Source of the DNA: Pseudomonadota bacterium
GTDB taxonomy: Bacteria; Pseudomonadota; Gammaproteobacteria; Burkholderiales; Chitinibacteraceae
Reading direction: 5' to 3'
NCBI GenBank assembly: GCA_026399755.1
Contig: JAPLQI010000001.1
Span: 1 to 64,000, forward strand
DNA length: 64,000 nt
Below, one piece after another: positions 1 to 7,825 of this stretch. A program made the translations under genes and the position numbers. Numbering within the stretch: position 1 is the stretch's first letter; every line of letters starts with the position of its first letter. The notes under the pieces are model-generated. The model did no database searches and had not been told where the DNA came from. It saw nothing but the letters and a program-made list of their open reading frames with translations.

Positions 1-240
1 CGAGTAAATAGCTTGTGGAATGCACAGGATGTGGTTGGTGATTCTCTTGGAGCCTTGGGCTTGGGAGCGCTAGCTCGTATCTTGATCCCTTCGCTGGCAG
101 TTTGCTCACTGGGTATGCTGGTTGTCATTGTTGGGGGAGTATTAGGAGCCAGTTTTGTCGCTTTACGGCAATTGGCTCCTGTTCAAAAAATGGCGAAACA
201 GCAAGTAAGCAGCGGCTCACCCGCATCAGAAACGGCTTAG
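1..240 (+). CDS. C-terminal end of an unidentified membrane protein (partial)
   Basis: The reading frame is open at the first base of the window, so this is the 3' end of a gene that begins upstream; about 79 residues are visible. They contain a strongly hydrophobic stretch rich in Leu, Val and Gly that would form one, perhaps two, membrane segments. A short polar tail follows with the motif ALRQLAP and ends in SETA. A membrane helix followed by a short basic, proline-containing tail resembles the end of FtsX/MacB-type ABC permeases, but too little is visible to assign a family. A strong hairpin terminator follows about 36 bases after the stop. Confidence 0.6.
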   Translation, partial: RVNSLWNAQDVVGDSLGALGLGALARILIPSLAVCSLGMLVVIVGGVLGASFVALRQLAPVQKMAKQQVSSGSPASETA

Positions 241-276
241 TTAGGACTGTTTTAAGTTTGAAAGCTTGCTAAAGCT

Positions 277-315
277 ATGCCCTCAGATGCGCGTTGGCTT
301 CTGAGGGCATTTTTT
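277..315 (+). terminator. Rho-independent terminator after the partial membrane protein
   Basis: An 11-bp perfect stem (ATGCCCTCAGA pairing with TCTGAGGGCAT) encloses a 12-base loop and is followed directly by five T residues on the plus strand. It ends the upstream plus-strand gene and lies just beyond the stop codon of the convergent fepB gene. Confidence 0.85.
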
Positions 316-336
316 GGGGCTGGCACGGCAGGCGAA

Positions 337-1320
337 TTATTGAAAATGTTGCTCAATCCGTTTCAGCATATTGCTGGCGCTGTAGTAATCAATCCTAAAG
401 GTGTCTATGCCCATGGCGTAGACACGGTTGGCGGCAATCGCTGGGTTTTGGGCGAGGAATTTATTGCTTTTTATTTTTTGTACGATGGTGTCGTCGGCAG
501 TAAACAACAGCATCGTTTGGCCTTGCAGGCCTTCAGAAAATTTCTCACCCGATAGCTGGATAATGTCTTTGCGTAAGCCCATGCTGGTATTGCCTTTTAC
601 CGAGTCTGGGACTTTGGCCAGCGTGAAGCCTAGATCGAGTAAGAGCCGTCCTTGGCCAGAGTTGGCCGTCCAAACATTGGCACCCGAATTATCTTCGTAA
701 TACACCATGGCGGTGGTGGGCTGCGGAGGTAGGCGTAGTTTTTGTTTGGTTGCGAGCAGCTTGGCAGCAAAGTCGCTGATGGCCTGATTGGCATCTTGTT
801 CGTGGCCCGTGATTGCACCGAGTTGTACGGCGATATCTTGCCAGCTTTTATCGTCGTAATTGACCACAATCGTTGGTGCAATCTGGCTGAGCTGATCATA
901 AAGCCTGAGGGCAGAGTCGCCACCGGTGGCTGAAACAATAATCAGATCAGGATTCGCTGTGGCAATGGCTTCGGCGCTAGGCTCGCGGTGGTAGAGCGCT
1001 TGCACTTTGCGTTGTTTCGCGACGGCGGCCCATTGGCTGAAAAAGCCCTGATCGTCAGATATATCCATATTAACCGGCCCCGTTCCCGTACCTATCAGCG
1101 GGGCATTGATGGTGAGCAGCGTGCCGGTGAGTGTGACGCTGGTCGAGACTATCCGCTGTGGCGGTGCTTTGATGGTCAGCTTGCCTTTGGGTGTGTCGAA
1201 AGTACGCGGCCAGCCACTCGCCTGAGTTTCAGCTTTAGCTACTTGCTGGCTGGAATCGCAGCCAGTCAGCAGGGCCACCGTCATCAGCATAAAGGCCCGA
1301 AGGCCATGTTTAGTATTCAA
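337..1320 (-). CDS. fepB: FepB-like ferric-catecholate siderophore periplasmic binding protein
   Basis: This binding protein delivers ferric enterobactin-type catecholates to the FepDG permease. It resembles E. coli FepB strongly along its length: the start of the mature region (GWPRTFDTPKGKL), RIVSTSVTLTGTLL, EPSAEAIA, VSATGGDSALRLYDQL, NYDDKSW and the C-terminal FRIDYYSAS block are all recognisable. At 327 residues it has the family's length. The N-terminus carries a hydrophobic segment followed by LLTGC (Cys21), which could be a lipobox; E. coli FepB is not a lipoprotein, so anchoring here is an inference. The start is TTG with a weak ribosome-binding site; Met11 is an alternative, but it would shorten the signal peptide. 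It is transcribed divergently from entA across a large palindrome. Confidence 0.9.
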   Translation of the reverse strand: MNTKHGLRAFMLMTVALLTGCDSSQQVAKAETQASGWPRTFDTPKGKLTIKAPPQRIVSTSVTLTGTLLTINAPLIGTGTGPVNMDISDDQGFFSQWAAVAKQRKVQALYHREPSAEAIATANPDLIIVSATGGDSALRLYDQLSQIAPTIVVNYDDKSWQDIAVQLGAITGHEQDANQAISDFAAKLLATKQKLRLPPQPTTAMVYYEDNSGANVWTANSGQGRLLLDLGFTLAKVPDSVKGNTSMGLRKDIIQLSGEKFSEGLQGQTMLLFTADDTIVQKIKSNKFLAQNPAIAANRVYAMGIDTFRIDYYSASNMLKRIEQHFQ

Positions 1321-1413
1321 GGAAGGCTCGCTTATCTTGGGTTTGGGGGATGGGCTGTGATGGCGCTATGGATGTAGAGCAATGCAGCACATCGCTAACG
1401 CTTACAGCCTCAT

Positions 1414-1456
1414 TAATATTTTAATACGAACAATAACTATTCGTATTAAAATATTA
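1414..1456. promoter_or_regulatory. 17-bp perfect inverted repeat between fepB and entA
   Basis: Two perfect 17-base arms (TAATATTTTAATACGAA and its exact complement) are separated by the 9-base spacer CAATAACTA. The element is AT-rich and sits between two divergent siderophore genes, 94 bases before the fepB start and 77 bases before the entA start. That position fits a shared operator for an iron-responsive regulator. It does not match the classical GATAATGATAATCATTATC Fur consensus well, so the regulator cannot be named. Confidence 0.6.
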
Positions 1457-1533
1457 TGTAGGACGATCTAAAAAGCCTCTATCAGCCTGCTGGACAGGCT
1501 GCTCGCCCCGTCAAAAAACAAGGAAAAGCGCTT

Positions 1534-2319
1534 ATGCAAGATCAGCCCTATCGTGGAAAAGTAGCCATTGTGACCGGAGCCGCTCAGGGTATTGCTGCTG
1601 CGGTTGTGCAGGCTTTAAGCCGCCAAGGTGCGATTGTTGCGGCGCTGGATATTCAGGCTGAGCGCTTGCAATCTTTGGCTTTGCACTATCAGGCAGAAGG
1701 CTTGGCGGTGCATGCTTATCCGGTAGATATGCGTAGTAGCAGCCAGATTAACGAGGTGGTTGAGCGGATTGAAGCCGAGCTGGGGCCGATCGCTATTTTG
1801 GTGAATGCCGCAGGTATTTTACGCATGGGCGCTATTTGCGAGATGAGCGATGAAGATTGGGAGAACACTTTTGCCGTGAATACCCATGGCCCCTTTTATT
1901 TATCCAGAGCCGTAGCACGGCGCATGATTCCACGCCGCAGCGGCACGATTGTGACGGTGGGATCTAATGCTGCCGAAGTGCCTCGGCAACAGATGTCTGC
2001 CTATGCCGCGTCTAAGGCGGCGGTGGGCCACTTTACCAAGTGCCTAGGTCTGGAGCTGGCTGAATACGGCATACGCTGCAATATTGTCTCGCCTGGCTCG
2101 ACTGATACGGCGATGCAACGTCAGCTTTGGCAGGATGAAAGCGATGTGCAAAAAGTGATTGCTGGCTCCTTGCCTACTTATCGCACGGGTATTCCACTGG
2201 GGCGGATCGCAGATGCTGATGATATTGCTGCATCGGTGCTTTTTTTACTCTCACCCAGCGCTCGCCATATCACCATGCATAATCTGTGTGTGGATGGTGG
2301 GGCGACCTTGGGGATTTAA
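1534..2319 (+). CDS. entA: 2,3-dihydro-2,3-dihydroxybenzoate dehydrogenase, SDR family (EntA-like)
   Basis: This is a short-chain dehydrogenase of 261 residues, close to EntA length (about 250). The role is inferred as NAD-dependent oxidation of 2,3-dihydro-DHB to 2,3-dihydroxybenzoate, because the gene faces fepB and heads an operon with a PPTase and an esterase. Visible SDR features are the nucleotide-binding loop TGAAQGIA (14-21), NAAG (91-94), Ser144, and the catalytic Tyr157/Lys161 in YAASK, with SPGSTDT after that. The third glycine of the usual TGxxxGIG motif is alanine here. AAGGA lies 9 bases before the ATG. entC, entE, entB and entF are absent from the window. A different SDR substrate cannot be excluded from sequence alone. 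Confidence 0.8.
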   Translation: MQDQPYRGKVAIVTGAAQGIAAAVVQALSRQGAIVAALDIQAERLQSLALHYQAEGLAVHAYPVDMRSSSQINEVVERIEAELGPIAILVNAAGILRMGAICEMSDEDWENTFAVNTHGPFYLSRAVARRMIPRRSGTIVTVGSNAAEVPRQQMSAYAASKAAVGHFTKCLGLELAEYGIRCNIVSPGSTDTAMQRQLWQDESDVQKVIAGSLPTYRTGIPLGRIADADDIAASVLFLLSPSARHITMHNLCVDGGATLGI

Positions 2320-2331
2320 TCGGATGAAGGC

Positions 2332-3015
2332 GTGCTAAAAATCTGGCGGGTAGCACTCGATGATCCGGCGCATCTTGATCCGCCAAGGTTGGCGACTTTG
2401 GATCAGCAGGAGCATCAGCGCTGGCAGAGTTTACGCAAGGCGCAAGATGCCCGTCGCTATGCCGCAGCACATACCGCCTTGCGCGCTATTTTGGCCAGTG
2501 AGTTGGCTTGCTCGCCGAGCGAGATTCAGTATTTGCATAATGCTTGGGGCAAGCCATTTTTAGCGCATGGCCCTGCTTTTTCGCTGAGCCATAGCGGCCC
2601 GCTGGCCCTGATCGCCTTGCAAAGTGATTCACCTATTAGCGAGTCGCGAAGTGAGATGTCGATTGGCATTGATATTGAGCTACAGAGTCAGGACACCGAC
2701 CCTAGTTGGTTTGTTGATTGCTGGAGCCCTGCCGAGCAGCGACGGATGAGCCAGCCTTTAAGCGCCGAGCAAGCTTTAAGGCTGTGGGTGCGTAAAGAAG
2801 CGGTGCTTAAAGCCGTCGGGCGCGGCTTGCATTTACCCATGTCGCAAGTGGTGCTGCCGCTTGGACAAAGCCAGCGTATGCGGGCCATCTCTCATTGTGA
2901 GGGCCAAAGCACATTCTGGCATTTATATGATATCGATGTGGGCCAAGGGCAATTCGCGGCCTTAGCCAGTCACCGTGTTTATCGTCAGCCTACGGTGATG
3001 GATTGGCTGGGATGA
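2332..3015 (+). CDS. 4'-phosphopantetheinyl transferase, Sfp type
   Basis: This enzyme would move the phosphopantetheine arm of CoA onto carrier-protein domains, here presumably the aryl-carrier and peptidyl-carrier domains of the siderophore synthetase. The two diagnostic motifs are present: GIDIE at 112-116 (Mg2+/CoA binding) and WVRKEAVLKA at 152-161. FSLSHSG at 83-89 is the conserved region before them. The length of 227 residues suits the Sfp/Gsp class. The start is GTG, 12 bases after the entA stop, so the two genes are probably co-transcribed. It fills the role of EntD, but its sequence is of Sfp rather than EntD type. Confidence 0.88.
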   Translation: MLKIWRVALDDPAHLDPPRLATLDQQEHQRWQSLRKAQDARRYAAAHTALRAILASELACSPSEIQYLHNAWGKPFLAHGPAFSLSHSGPLALIALQSDSPISESRSEMSIGIDIELQSQDTDPSWFVDCWSPAEQRRMSQPLSAEQALRLWVRKEAVLKAVGRGLHLPMSQVVLPLGQSQRMRAISHCEGQSTFWHLYDIDVGQGQFAALASHRVYRQPTVMDWLG

Positions 3016-3107
3016 ACGGTGATTGCGGCCTTGTATTGGCTGGAAATTTATAGGCGCACTGGCTTGAGCATGGTTTGCGTCAGGGACTTAATTAAAGAGG
3101 AAATAGG

Positions 3108-3410
3108 ATGTTCAATAGCTACACACAACACACTACGTCAGATGTAGAGAAGGTTTTATATAAGCTCTGCAAGCACTTTGCGCTGAAGATTCCGGTCGAG
3201 TTCGATAGCGAAAAAGCGCATATCGAGTTCACGATGGGTATCTGCCAGATCCGCCGCGAGCAAGATACTTTGCATCTGCAATGTCAGGCAGATGCGAGCG
3301 ATAAGCTGACGGCCATTGAATCAATTGTTGAGGATCATCTTGGGCTGATGGTCAAAAATCCAGAGCTGGTTTTGCAATGGCAAGCGCTGGTGGAACCATG
3401 CCAAAGCTAG
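3108..3410 (+). CDS. DUF2218 family protein
   Basis: This is a 100-residue cytosolic protein. The pattern of a central CKHF motif (residues 22-25), a beta-rich middle and a C-terminal HLGLMV...LVLQW region matches my recollection of the DUF2218 family. Such proteins are often found beside siderophore biosynthesis genes, and their biochemical role is not established. AAGAGGAAATAGG precedes the ATG. It lies between the PPTase and the esterase in the same orientation, and its 3' end overlaps the esterase start, which supports one operon. Participation in siderophore handling is inferred from context only. Confidence 0.75.
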   Translation: MFNSYTQHTTSDVEKVLYKLCKHFALKIPVEFDSEKAHIEFTMGICQIRREQDTLHLQCQADASDKLTAIESIVEDHLGLMVKNPELVLQWQALVEPCQS

Positions 3411-4270
3411 CCTTGCCCGCTGCATGGGGAAGCGCTCAGCTTTCTCGTAGCCGTAGTTTTGAAATAGATTCGGCTTATACCGGTCAGCGTTATCGTATTT
3501 TGCTGGGTTTACCGCACAGGGCCGCTGGAGATACAGGCTATCCGGTGCTTTGGGCATTAGATGGGCTGGCGAGTTTTCCGCTGATGGAGTTCGCCCGCCC
3601 TCGGCCTGTTAGCGAGCATGAAAGCCCAGCATGGCGAGCACGGATTGGCGATCAGCCTGCGGGTTTGACTGTAGCAATTGGCTACGCCAGTGGCGAGCCT
3701 ATGGATGTGAATGCGCGGGCGCTAGATTACACGCCACAGCTGGCAGGCGCAGGTGATGCATTCTCGCCCCAGCATGGTGGTGCGATAGCCTTTCTCGCTT
3801 TTTTGAAAGAGGAGCTGCGCCCCTATTTGGCGCACTACTTTACGCTGGATGAGCAGCGCCACACCCTGTTTGGATTTTCCTACGGTGGCCTATTTACTCT
3901 GCATACCTTAAGCACCGCACCGCAGCATTTTCAACGCTACTGGGCGGCCAGCCCTTCGTTATGGTTTGGCGATCATGTCACGCTGCAGCAATTAGCGCCG
4001 CGCCTAGAACAGCTGGGTGATGAGATGAGCGCAGTCCAAGTGATGATCACCGTCGGCAAGGAAGAGCAGTGGCCTAGCGGCGAAATCGATACAGCGACTC
4101 GCTTAAAGCTGGCCGATAGAAAAATGGTCCAAAACGCAGAGCGCTTTGCACAGACCCTGCAACAGCAGGCGGGTGTGGCTGTCGAATTTCAAAGCCTTGC
4201 CGACCATGACCACTACGATATGTTGATGCACGGCGCGCGGCGAGTGGTGGAGTTTGCGTTTGCGGAGTGA
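3398..4270 (+). CDS. Alpha/beta-hydrolase esterase of the siderophore (IroE/Fes-like) type
   Basis: This is a putative esterase of about 290 residues. It has the nucleophile elbow GFSYGG (Ser161 when counted from the ATG at 3398) in an EsteraseD-like fold, the block YPVLWALDG near the N-terminus and a C-terminal DHDHYDM segment that can supply the catalytic His. Members of this family hydrolyse the ester backbone of enterobactin or salmochelin to release iron or trim the siderophore; the operon with entA, PPTase and DUF2218 supports that role. An in-frame ATG at 3377 is also possible, but 3398 has the better spaced GGTGG and overlaps the DUF2218 gene by only 13 bases. No signal peptide is evident, so it is probably cytoplasmic. 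Confidence 0.82.
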   Translation: MPKLALPAAWGSAQLSRSRSFEIDSAYTGQRYRILLGLPHRAAGDTGYPVLWALDGLASFPLMEFARPRPVSEHESPAWRARIGDQPAGLTVAIGYASGEPMDVNARALDYTPQLAGAGDAFSPQHGGAIAFLAFLKEELRPYLAHYFTLDEQRHTLFGFSYGGLFTLHTLSTAPQHFQRYWAASPSLWFGDHVTLQQLAPRLEQLGDEMSAVQVMITVGKEEQWPSGEIDTATRLKLADRKMVQNAERFAQTLQQQAGVAVEFQSLADHDHYDMLMHGARRVVEFAFAE

Positions 4271-4273
4271 AAC

Positions 4274-4347
4274 CGTCATTCCCGAGTGTTTTTGTCGGGA
4301 ATCCAGTGGCTCTGCTGGATCCCCGATAAATCCATTCGGGGATGACG
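4274..4347. repeat. Complete copy of dispersed palindromic repeat, family A
   Basis: The 74-base element has nested dyads. The outer arms are CGTCATTCCCGAGTG and CATTCGGGGATGACG; the inner arms are TCGGGAATCCAG and CTGGATCCCCGA. Shorter or half copies occur at 8280, 9354 and 23695. All copies are intergenic. It resembles REP/MITE-type elements and contains no coding sequence. Confidence 0.75.
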
Positions 4348-4388
4348 AGCGTGCCACTTTGGGCAGTTAATATGATAACTTTTTAGGG

Positions 4389-4589
4389 CTACGCACTTTT
4401 TTTGTGGTGTTTTCGATGTCTCATTTCAGCAGCCAAACCTTTCCCATTCCCTCTCTTCTTGCGCTCTGCGTCGTATTCAGAAGTACACGGGATACACCAA
4501 ACTCGTAGTCCATCTGGGTTGGCAGTCTTTACTCCATAATGAGATAAGGGCTTATTGATCTTACATATTGTGCATGGCTTGTTTTGCAT
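4389..4589 (-). CDS. Small zinc-finger-like protein (66 aa)
   Basis: This is a 66-residue ORF with two CxxC pairs: CTIC near residue 6 and CIPC near residue 34. Between them is a segment containing KPLSHYGVKTANPDGLRVWC, and a very basic tail rich in Arg, Lys and His follows. The Cys spacing and the DGL motif resemble small zinc-binding proteins related to the N-terminus of phage-type recombination endonuclease VII proteins, which is a weak resemblance. A longer frame up to 4757 exists, but its first half runs through a repeat of family B, so Met at 4589 is preferred. AAGGAG lies rather far upstream (about 16 bases). It could be a remnant of mobile DNA between two repeats. Confidence 0.5.
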   Translation of the reverse strand: MQNKPCTICKINKPLSHYGVKTANPDGLRVWCIPCTSEYDAERKKRGNGKGLAAEMRHRKHHKKSA

Positions 4590-4662
4590 GATATTCAATT
4601 TAATGCTCCTTTTGCTCTGAAAAATAGCTTTCCATGAGCAGCTAAAGCTAGCCCAAGTTACC

Positions 4663-4740
4663 ATGCATAATTCAAACCCCGTTTTTCTCCGTGACACTCC
4701 GTGTCCTCTGTGACCTCCGTGTTGCAAGATTTGGGTTTTG
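4663..4740. repeat. Half copy of dispersed repeat, family B
   Basis: The half copy holds the right-hand side of family B: TTTTTCTCCGTG, CTCCGTGTCCTCTGTG, CTCCGTG and the terminal AAGATTTGGGTTTT. Longer copies occur at 19745 and 49268, another half copy at 29498, and a degenerate one at 16914. It abuts the 3' end of fepC. Confidence 0.7.
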
Positions 4741-4747
4741 CTGACGA

Positions 4748-5569
4748 CTAACTCCAATGCGGCCTACCCCTCGGGATAATCATCGGGGTGTGGCTGATTG
4801 GGTCGTCGATAATCAGGCAGGGCAGGCCAAAGACGCTTTCTACTAGCTCGGGTGTCATGATTTGGCGGGGTGTGCCTGTGGCTACAATTTGCCCTTCTTT
4901 CATCACGATCAGTTGGCTGGCGTAGCGGCAGGCGTGGTTTAGATCGTGTAAGACCGCCACTAGGGTGCGGCCCTGCTCATTCAGGGTGCGAAACAGCTCA
5001 AGCAGCTCGATCTGATGGGCAATATCCAGATAGGTGGTTGGCTCATCGAGCAGCAAAATGGATGTTTGCTGGGCCAGTGCCATCGCCACCCAAACACGCT
5101 GCCTTTGCCCGCCGGATAGTGCGTCTACATTTTGCTCAGCCAGTGGAGTGATGCCTGTGGCGTGCATGGCGCTGGCAACGGCATCTTCGTCCTTTTGGCT
5201 CCATTGTTTCAGCAGGCTTTGATGCGGATAGCGGCCACGGGCAACTAAATCCGCCACGCAAATGCCTTCGGGCGCGGTGGAAGATTGCGGTAGCAGCCCA
5301 AGCTGTGTGGCGACAAATTTAGCGGGGTAGCGGTGGATATCTTTGCCATCAAGGCTGATTTGCCCTGTGGATGGTTTGATTAGCCGAGCCAGGCTGCGCA
5401 GCAGCGTTGATTTGCCACAGCCATTGGGGCCGATAATCACGGTAAAAGCGCCATCGCTGATTTGCAGATTAAGCTGCTCGCAAATCACGCGCTGCCCGTA
5501 GCCTAGCTGTAGGTTTTTACCTTGTAAGCGGCTGGTGGCGGGAGGGGAGGGGTTAAGCCTTGCTGTCAT
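4748..5569 (-). CDS. fepC: FepC-like ferric-siderophore ABC transporter ATPase
   Basis: This is the ATP-binding subunit of the ferric-catecholate importer. It has Walker A GPNGCGKST at 47-55, a Q-loop LLPQS near 92-96, signature LSGGQ at 151-155, Walker B ILLLDEPT at 171-178 and the H-loop in VLHDLNH. It is 273 residues long, typical of the FecE/FepC group. Its ATG overlaps the fepG stop as ATGA, so the two are translationally coupled. It is the last gene of fepD-fepG-fepC on the minus strand and would act at the inner membrane with FepD, FepG and FepB. Confidence 0.92.
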   Translation of the reverse strand: MTARLNPSPPATSRLQGKNLQLGYGQRVICEQLNLQISDGAFTVIIGPNGCGKSTLLRSLARLIKPSTGQISLDGKDIHRYPAKFVATQLGLLPQSSTAPEGICVADLVARGRYPHQSLLKQWSQKDEDAVASAMHATGITPLAEQNVDALSGGQRQRVWVAMALAQQTSILLLDEPTTYLDIAHQIELLELFRTLNEQGRTLVAVLHDLNHACRYASQLIVMKEGQIVATGTPRQIMTPELVESVFGLPCLIIDDPISHTPMIIPRGRPHWS

Positions 5570-6666
5570 ATGCGTTTTGCTTCACAGAGTAAGAGCCAGA
5601 TCAGATAAACCCCGCCAATACTTACCGTAATGATGCCGACCGGAAATTGTTGGGGGAAGAATAAATGTTGTGCTGCTAAGTCGGCCAGCAGTAGCAATAG
5701 CGCGCCCATTAAGGCTGAAAGATAGAGCGACGCCGCATTATTGCTGCCTATGCGTTTAACGATTTGCGGTGCAACAAGGGCAATAAAGGCAATCGGCCCA
5801 GTCGCTGCCGTGGCTGCGGCAATCAGGGCCACGCCAAGCGCCATCAGTTGCAGGCGGGTGCGCTCGGCAGGGATTCCCAGCGCGCTGGCACTATCGTCGC
5901 CCATTTCTAAGAGCTGCATTCGGCGGCCAAGTAGTAACGCCAGCAGCATACAGCTGAGGCAAAAAGCCGCAGCAGGCAGGCCTTTGGCCCATGACATGCC
6001 ATTGAGCGATCCGGCCGCCCACAGCGCCACACTCATGGCGGCTTCAAGGCTGCCGGTAATGCTGAGCCAAGTATTAAATGCAGCCAGCATGGCGCTGACT
6101 GCAATCCCTACAATAATTAGCCTAAAGCCGTGTATACCTTGTCGCCAAGCCAGCAAATAAACCAAGAGTGCCGTCAGCAGCCCGCCAATAATGGCACCGG
6201 TGGCGATCTCCAGATAGCCGCCGTTTAAAAGGATGATGGTAATCAGTGCGCCGGTATGCGCGCCGGTGCCAAAGCCAATTACATCGGGGCTGCCTAGCGG
6301 GTTGCGCACCAGCGATTGAAAAATAGCCCCGCTCATCCCCAACGCCGCGCCAATCACCAGCGCCATCAATACCCGAGGCAGCCGCCATTGGTTGATGACG
6401 ATCATGGCGCGGCTACTGCCTTCGCCTTTAAGCGCGGCAAACACTTCGGCGTTTGAAAACGATAACGCACCTAGTTTTAAGGCCATCATCCCCAGCAACA
6501 GGCAAGCCAGCGCAAGGATAAAGGCGAGGCGTAGTCCGGCAAAATTGAGCCGAAAGTTGATGACGCCATCTGGCTTGCCAATGAGGATAGAGCGCCGCGC
6601 CCATATTGATTTAGCAGCGATTGCTGGCTTAATACTCTGGTCATGCTTAGAAAGAGCGGTATTCAT
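5566..6666 (-). CDS. fepG: FepG-like ferric-siderophore ABC transporter permease
   Basis: This is a FecCD-family permease with about nine or ten hydrophobic segments. The family blocks AALGMSGAIFQSLVRNPLGSPDVIGFGTGA, here split around residues 115-145, and GPIAFIALVAPQIVKRIG are clear. I chose Met at 6666 because it overlaps the fepD stop as ATGA; the frame is open nine codons further upstream within fepD. The N-terminal cytoplasmic tail of roughly 45 residues is longer than in many FecCD proteins. It forms the membrane channel with FepD, served by FepC. Confidence 0.9.
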   Translation of the reverse strand: MNTALSKHDQSIKPAIAAKSIWARRSILIGKPDGVINFRLNFAGLRLAFILALACLLLGMMALKLGALSFSNAEVFAALKGEGSSRAMIVINQWRLPRVLMALVIGAALGMSGAIFQSLVRNPLGSPDVIGFGTGAHTGALITIILLNGGYLEIATGAIIGGLLTALLVYLLAWRQGIHGFRLIIVGIAVSAMLAAFNTWLSITGSLEAAMSVALWAAGSLNGMSWAKGLPAAAFCLSCMLLALLLGRRMQLLEMGDDSASALGIPAERTRLQLMALGVALIAAATAATGPIAFIALVAPQIVKRIGSNNAASLYLSALMGALLLLLADLAAQHLFFPQQFPVGIITVSIGGVYLIWLLLCEAKRI

Positions 6667-7673
6667 GTGCGCACCTGCTTGCGGGCCAGCCAAATCAGCA
6701 TCGGTGCGCCCACAAAGGCGGTGACAATCGATACGCGTAGCTCGCTAGCGACCAGCAGGCGGCCAATCATATCGGCGCTGAGTAATAAAATAGGGGCCAG
6801 TAAAATGCTCAGCGGCAAGATGCGCCGTAAATCTGGCCCCACCAGCCAGCGCGCCACTTGCGGAATCATCAGGCCAACAAAACCAATCGGCCCCGCAATG
6901 GCCGTGGTGGCACCCGTGAGCAGGGTAATGGACAAAATGCTGAATGCCTGCGTGATCCATGGCCGCGTACCCAGCGTCACGGATAATTCTGCCCCCATGC
7001 TGAGCGCATTGAGTGGCCTTGCTAAGAGCAGTGCCAATACGCTGCCGGTGATGATGGCGGGCAACACCATGAGTACTAGATTGAGATTACGCACATCGAG
7101 CGTGCCCGCGTTCCAATAGCGAAGGCGATCAAATGCCATGGGGTTAAATAGCACCAGCCCCGAAGAAATACCGTGCATCACCGCGCCAATCGCCACTCCG
7201 GCCAGAATAAAGCGGCTAGGGTCTAGCCTGCCCGCTCCCCAAACGCCGACAAAATAAACCAGCAGGGTGGTGAGCAGGGCGCCCGTGCAGGCAAAGCCAA
7301 CAAAGGCTGCGGGCTGCTGGATATTAAATAGCGCCACGGCAAGCACCACCGCAAAGCTTGCTCCAGCATTCACGCCAAGCAAGCCCGGATCGGCCAGAGG
7401 ATTGCGCGTAAGGGCCTGAATCAGCGCGCCCGCCAGCCCCAGTGCTGCCCCAGCAAATAGGCCGAGCAATGTTCTGGGTAGCCTGCTTTCCAAAATAATA
7501 ATGCTATCTGGGTGAAGGGCCGCGCCAAAGAAGCTGTCATAAACCACCGCCAGTGGAATAGGCTTTGCGCCCACGATCAGGCTAAGGATCACAATCAGGC
7601 AGAGCAGGATCAGCACTAAGCCGTATCGCCGCCGAGTTTGCTGCGTGGAAATGAGAGTGGTGGAGTGTTTCAT
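6663..7673 (-). CDS. fepD: FepD-like ferric-siderophore ABC transporter permease
   Basis: This 336-residue FecCD-family permease is the first gene of the fepDGC operon. It shows the conserved motifs RLPRTLLGLFAGAALGLAGA (64-83), ALTRNPLADPGLLGVNAGA and, toward the C-terminus, GPIGFVGLMIPQVARWLVG. About ten hydrophobic segments are present, and it pairs with FepG. Upstream of the start, two short palindromes of the GTCA...TGAC type may carry regulation. Which of the two permeases corresponds to FepD and which to FepG is assigned by gene order and similarity and could be interchanged without changing the function. Confidence 0.9.
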   Translation of the reverse strand: MKHSTTLISTQQTRRRYGLVLILLCLIVILSLIVGAKPIPLAVVYDSFFGAALHPDSIIILESRLPRTLLGLFAGAALGLAGALIQALTRNPLADPGLLGVNAGASFAVVLAVALFNIQQPAAFVGFACTGALLTTLLVYFVGVWGAGRLDPSRFILAGVAIGAVMHGISSGLVLFNPMAFDRLRYWNAGTLDVRNLNLVLMVLPAIITGSVLALLLARPLNALSMGAELSVTLGTRPWITQAFSILSITLLTGATTAIAGPIGFVGLMIPQVARWLVGPDLRRILPLSILLAPILLLSADMIGRLLVASELRVSIVTAFVGAPMLIWLARKQVRT

Positions 7674-7694
7674 TAAATGCGAATGTAAATCATA

Positions 7695-7737
7695 GTCATT
7701 TGATGACGGATCATAGCAGATTCGTCAATTTGGTGAC
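7695..7737. promoter_or_regulatory. Two GTCA...TGAC palindromes upstream of fepD
   Basis: GTCATTTGATGAC (7695-7707) is a perfect 5-3-5 palindrome. GTCAATTTGGTGAC (7724-7737) is a second, imperfect one. Their centres are about 30 bases apart, near three helical turns. They lie 22-64 bases before the fepD start. A paired operator is plausible; the regulator is unknown and neither site is a good Fur consensus. Confidence 0.4.
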
Positions 7738-7825
7738 AGGCTAGAGATCTGCTTAATGACTCGCAAGATTGTTTAGCTTGTCTTGATAGAGAGCTAAACC
7801 TTGAACCACAGAGAAAAACGTCGAA

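Noticed and set aside
7695-7737. Assignment of the fepD upstream dyads as Fur boxes
   Set aside because: They lack the GATAAT hexamers of the Fur consensus; the name was withheld and they are listed only as unassigned dyads.
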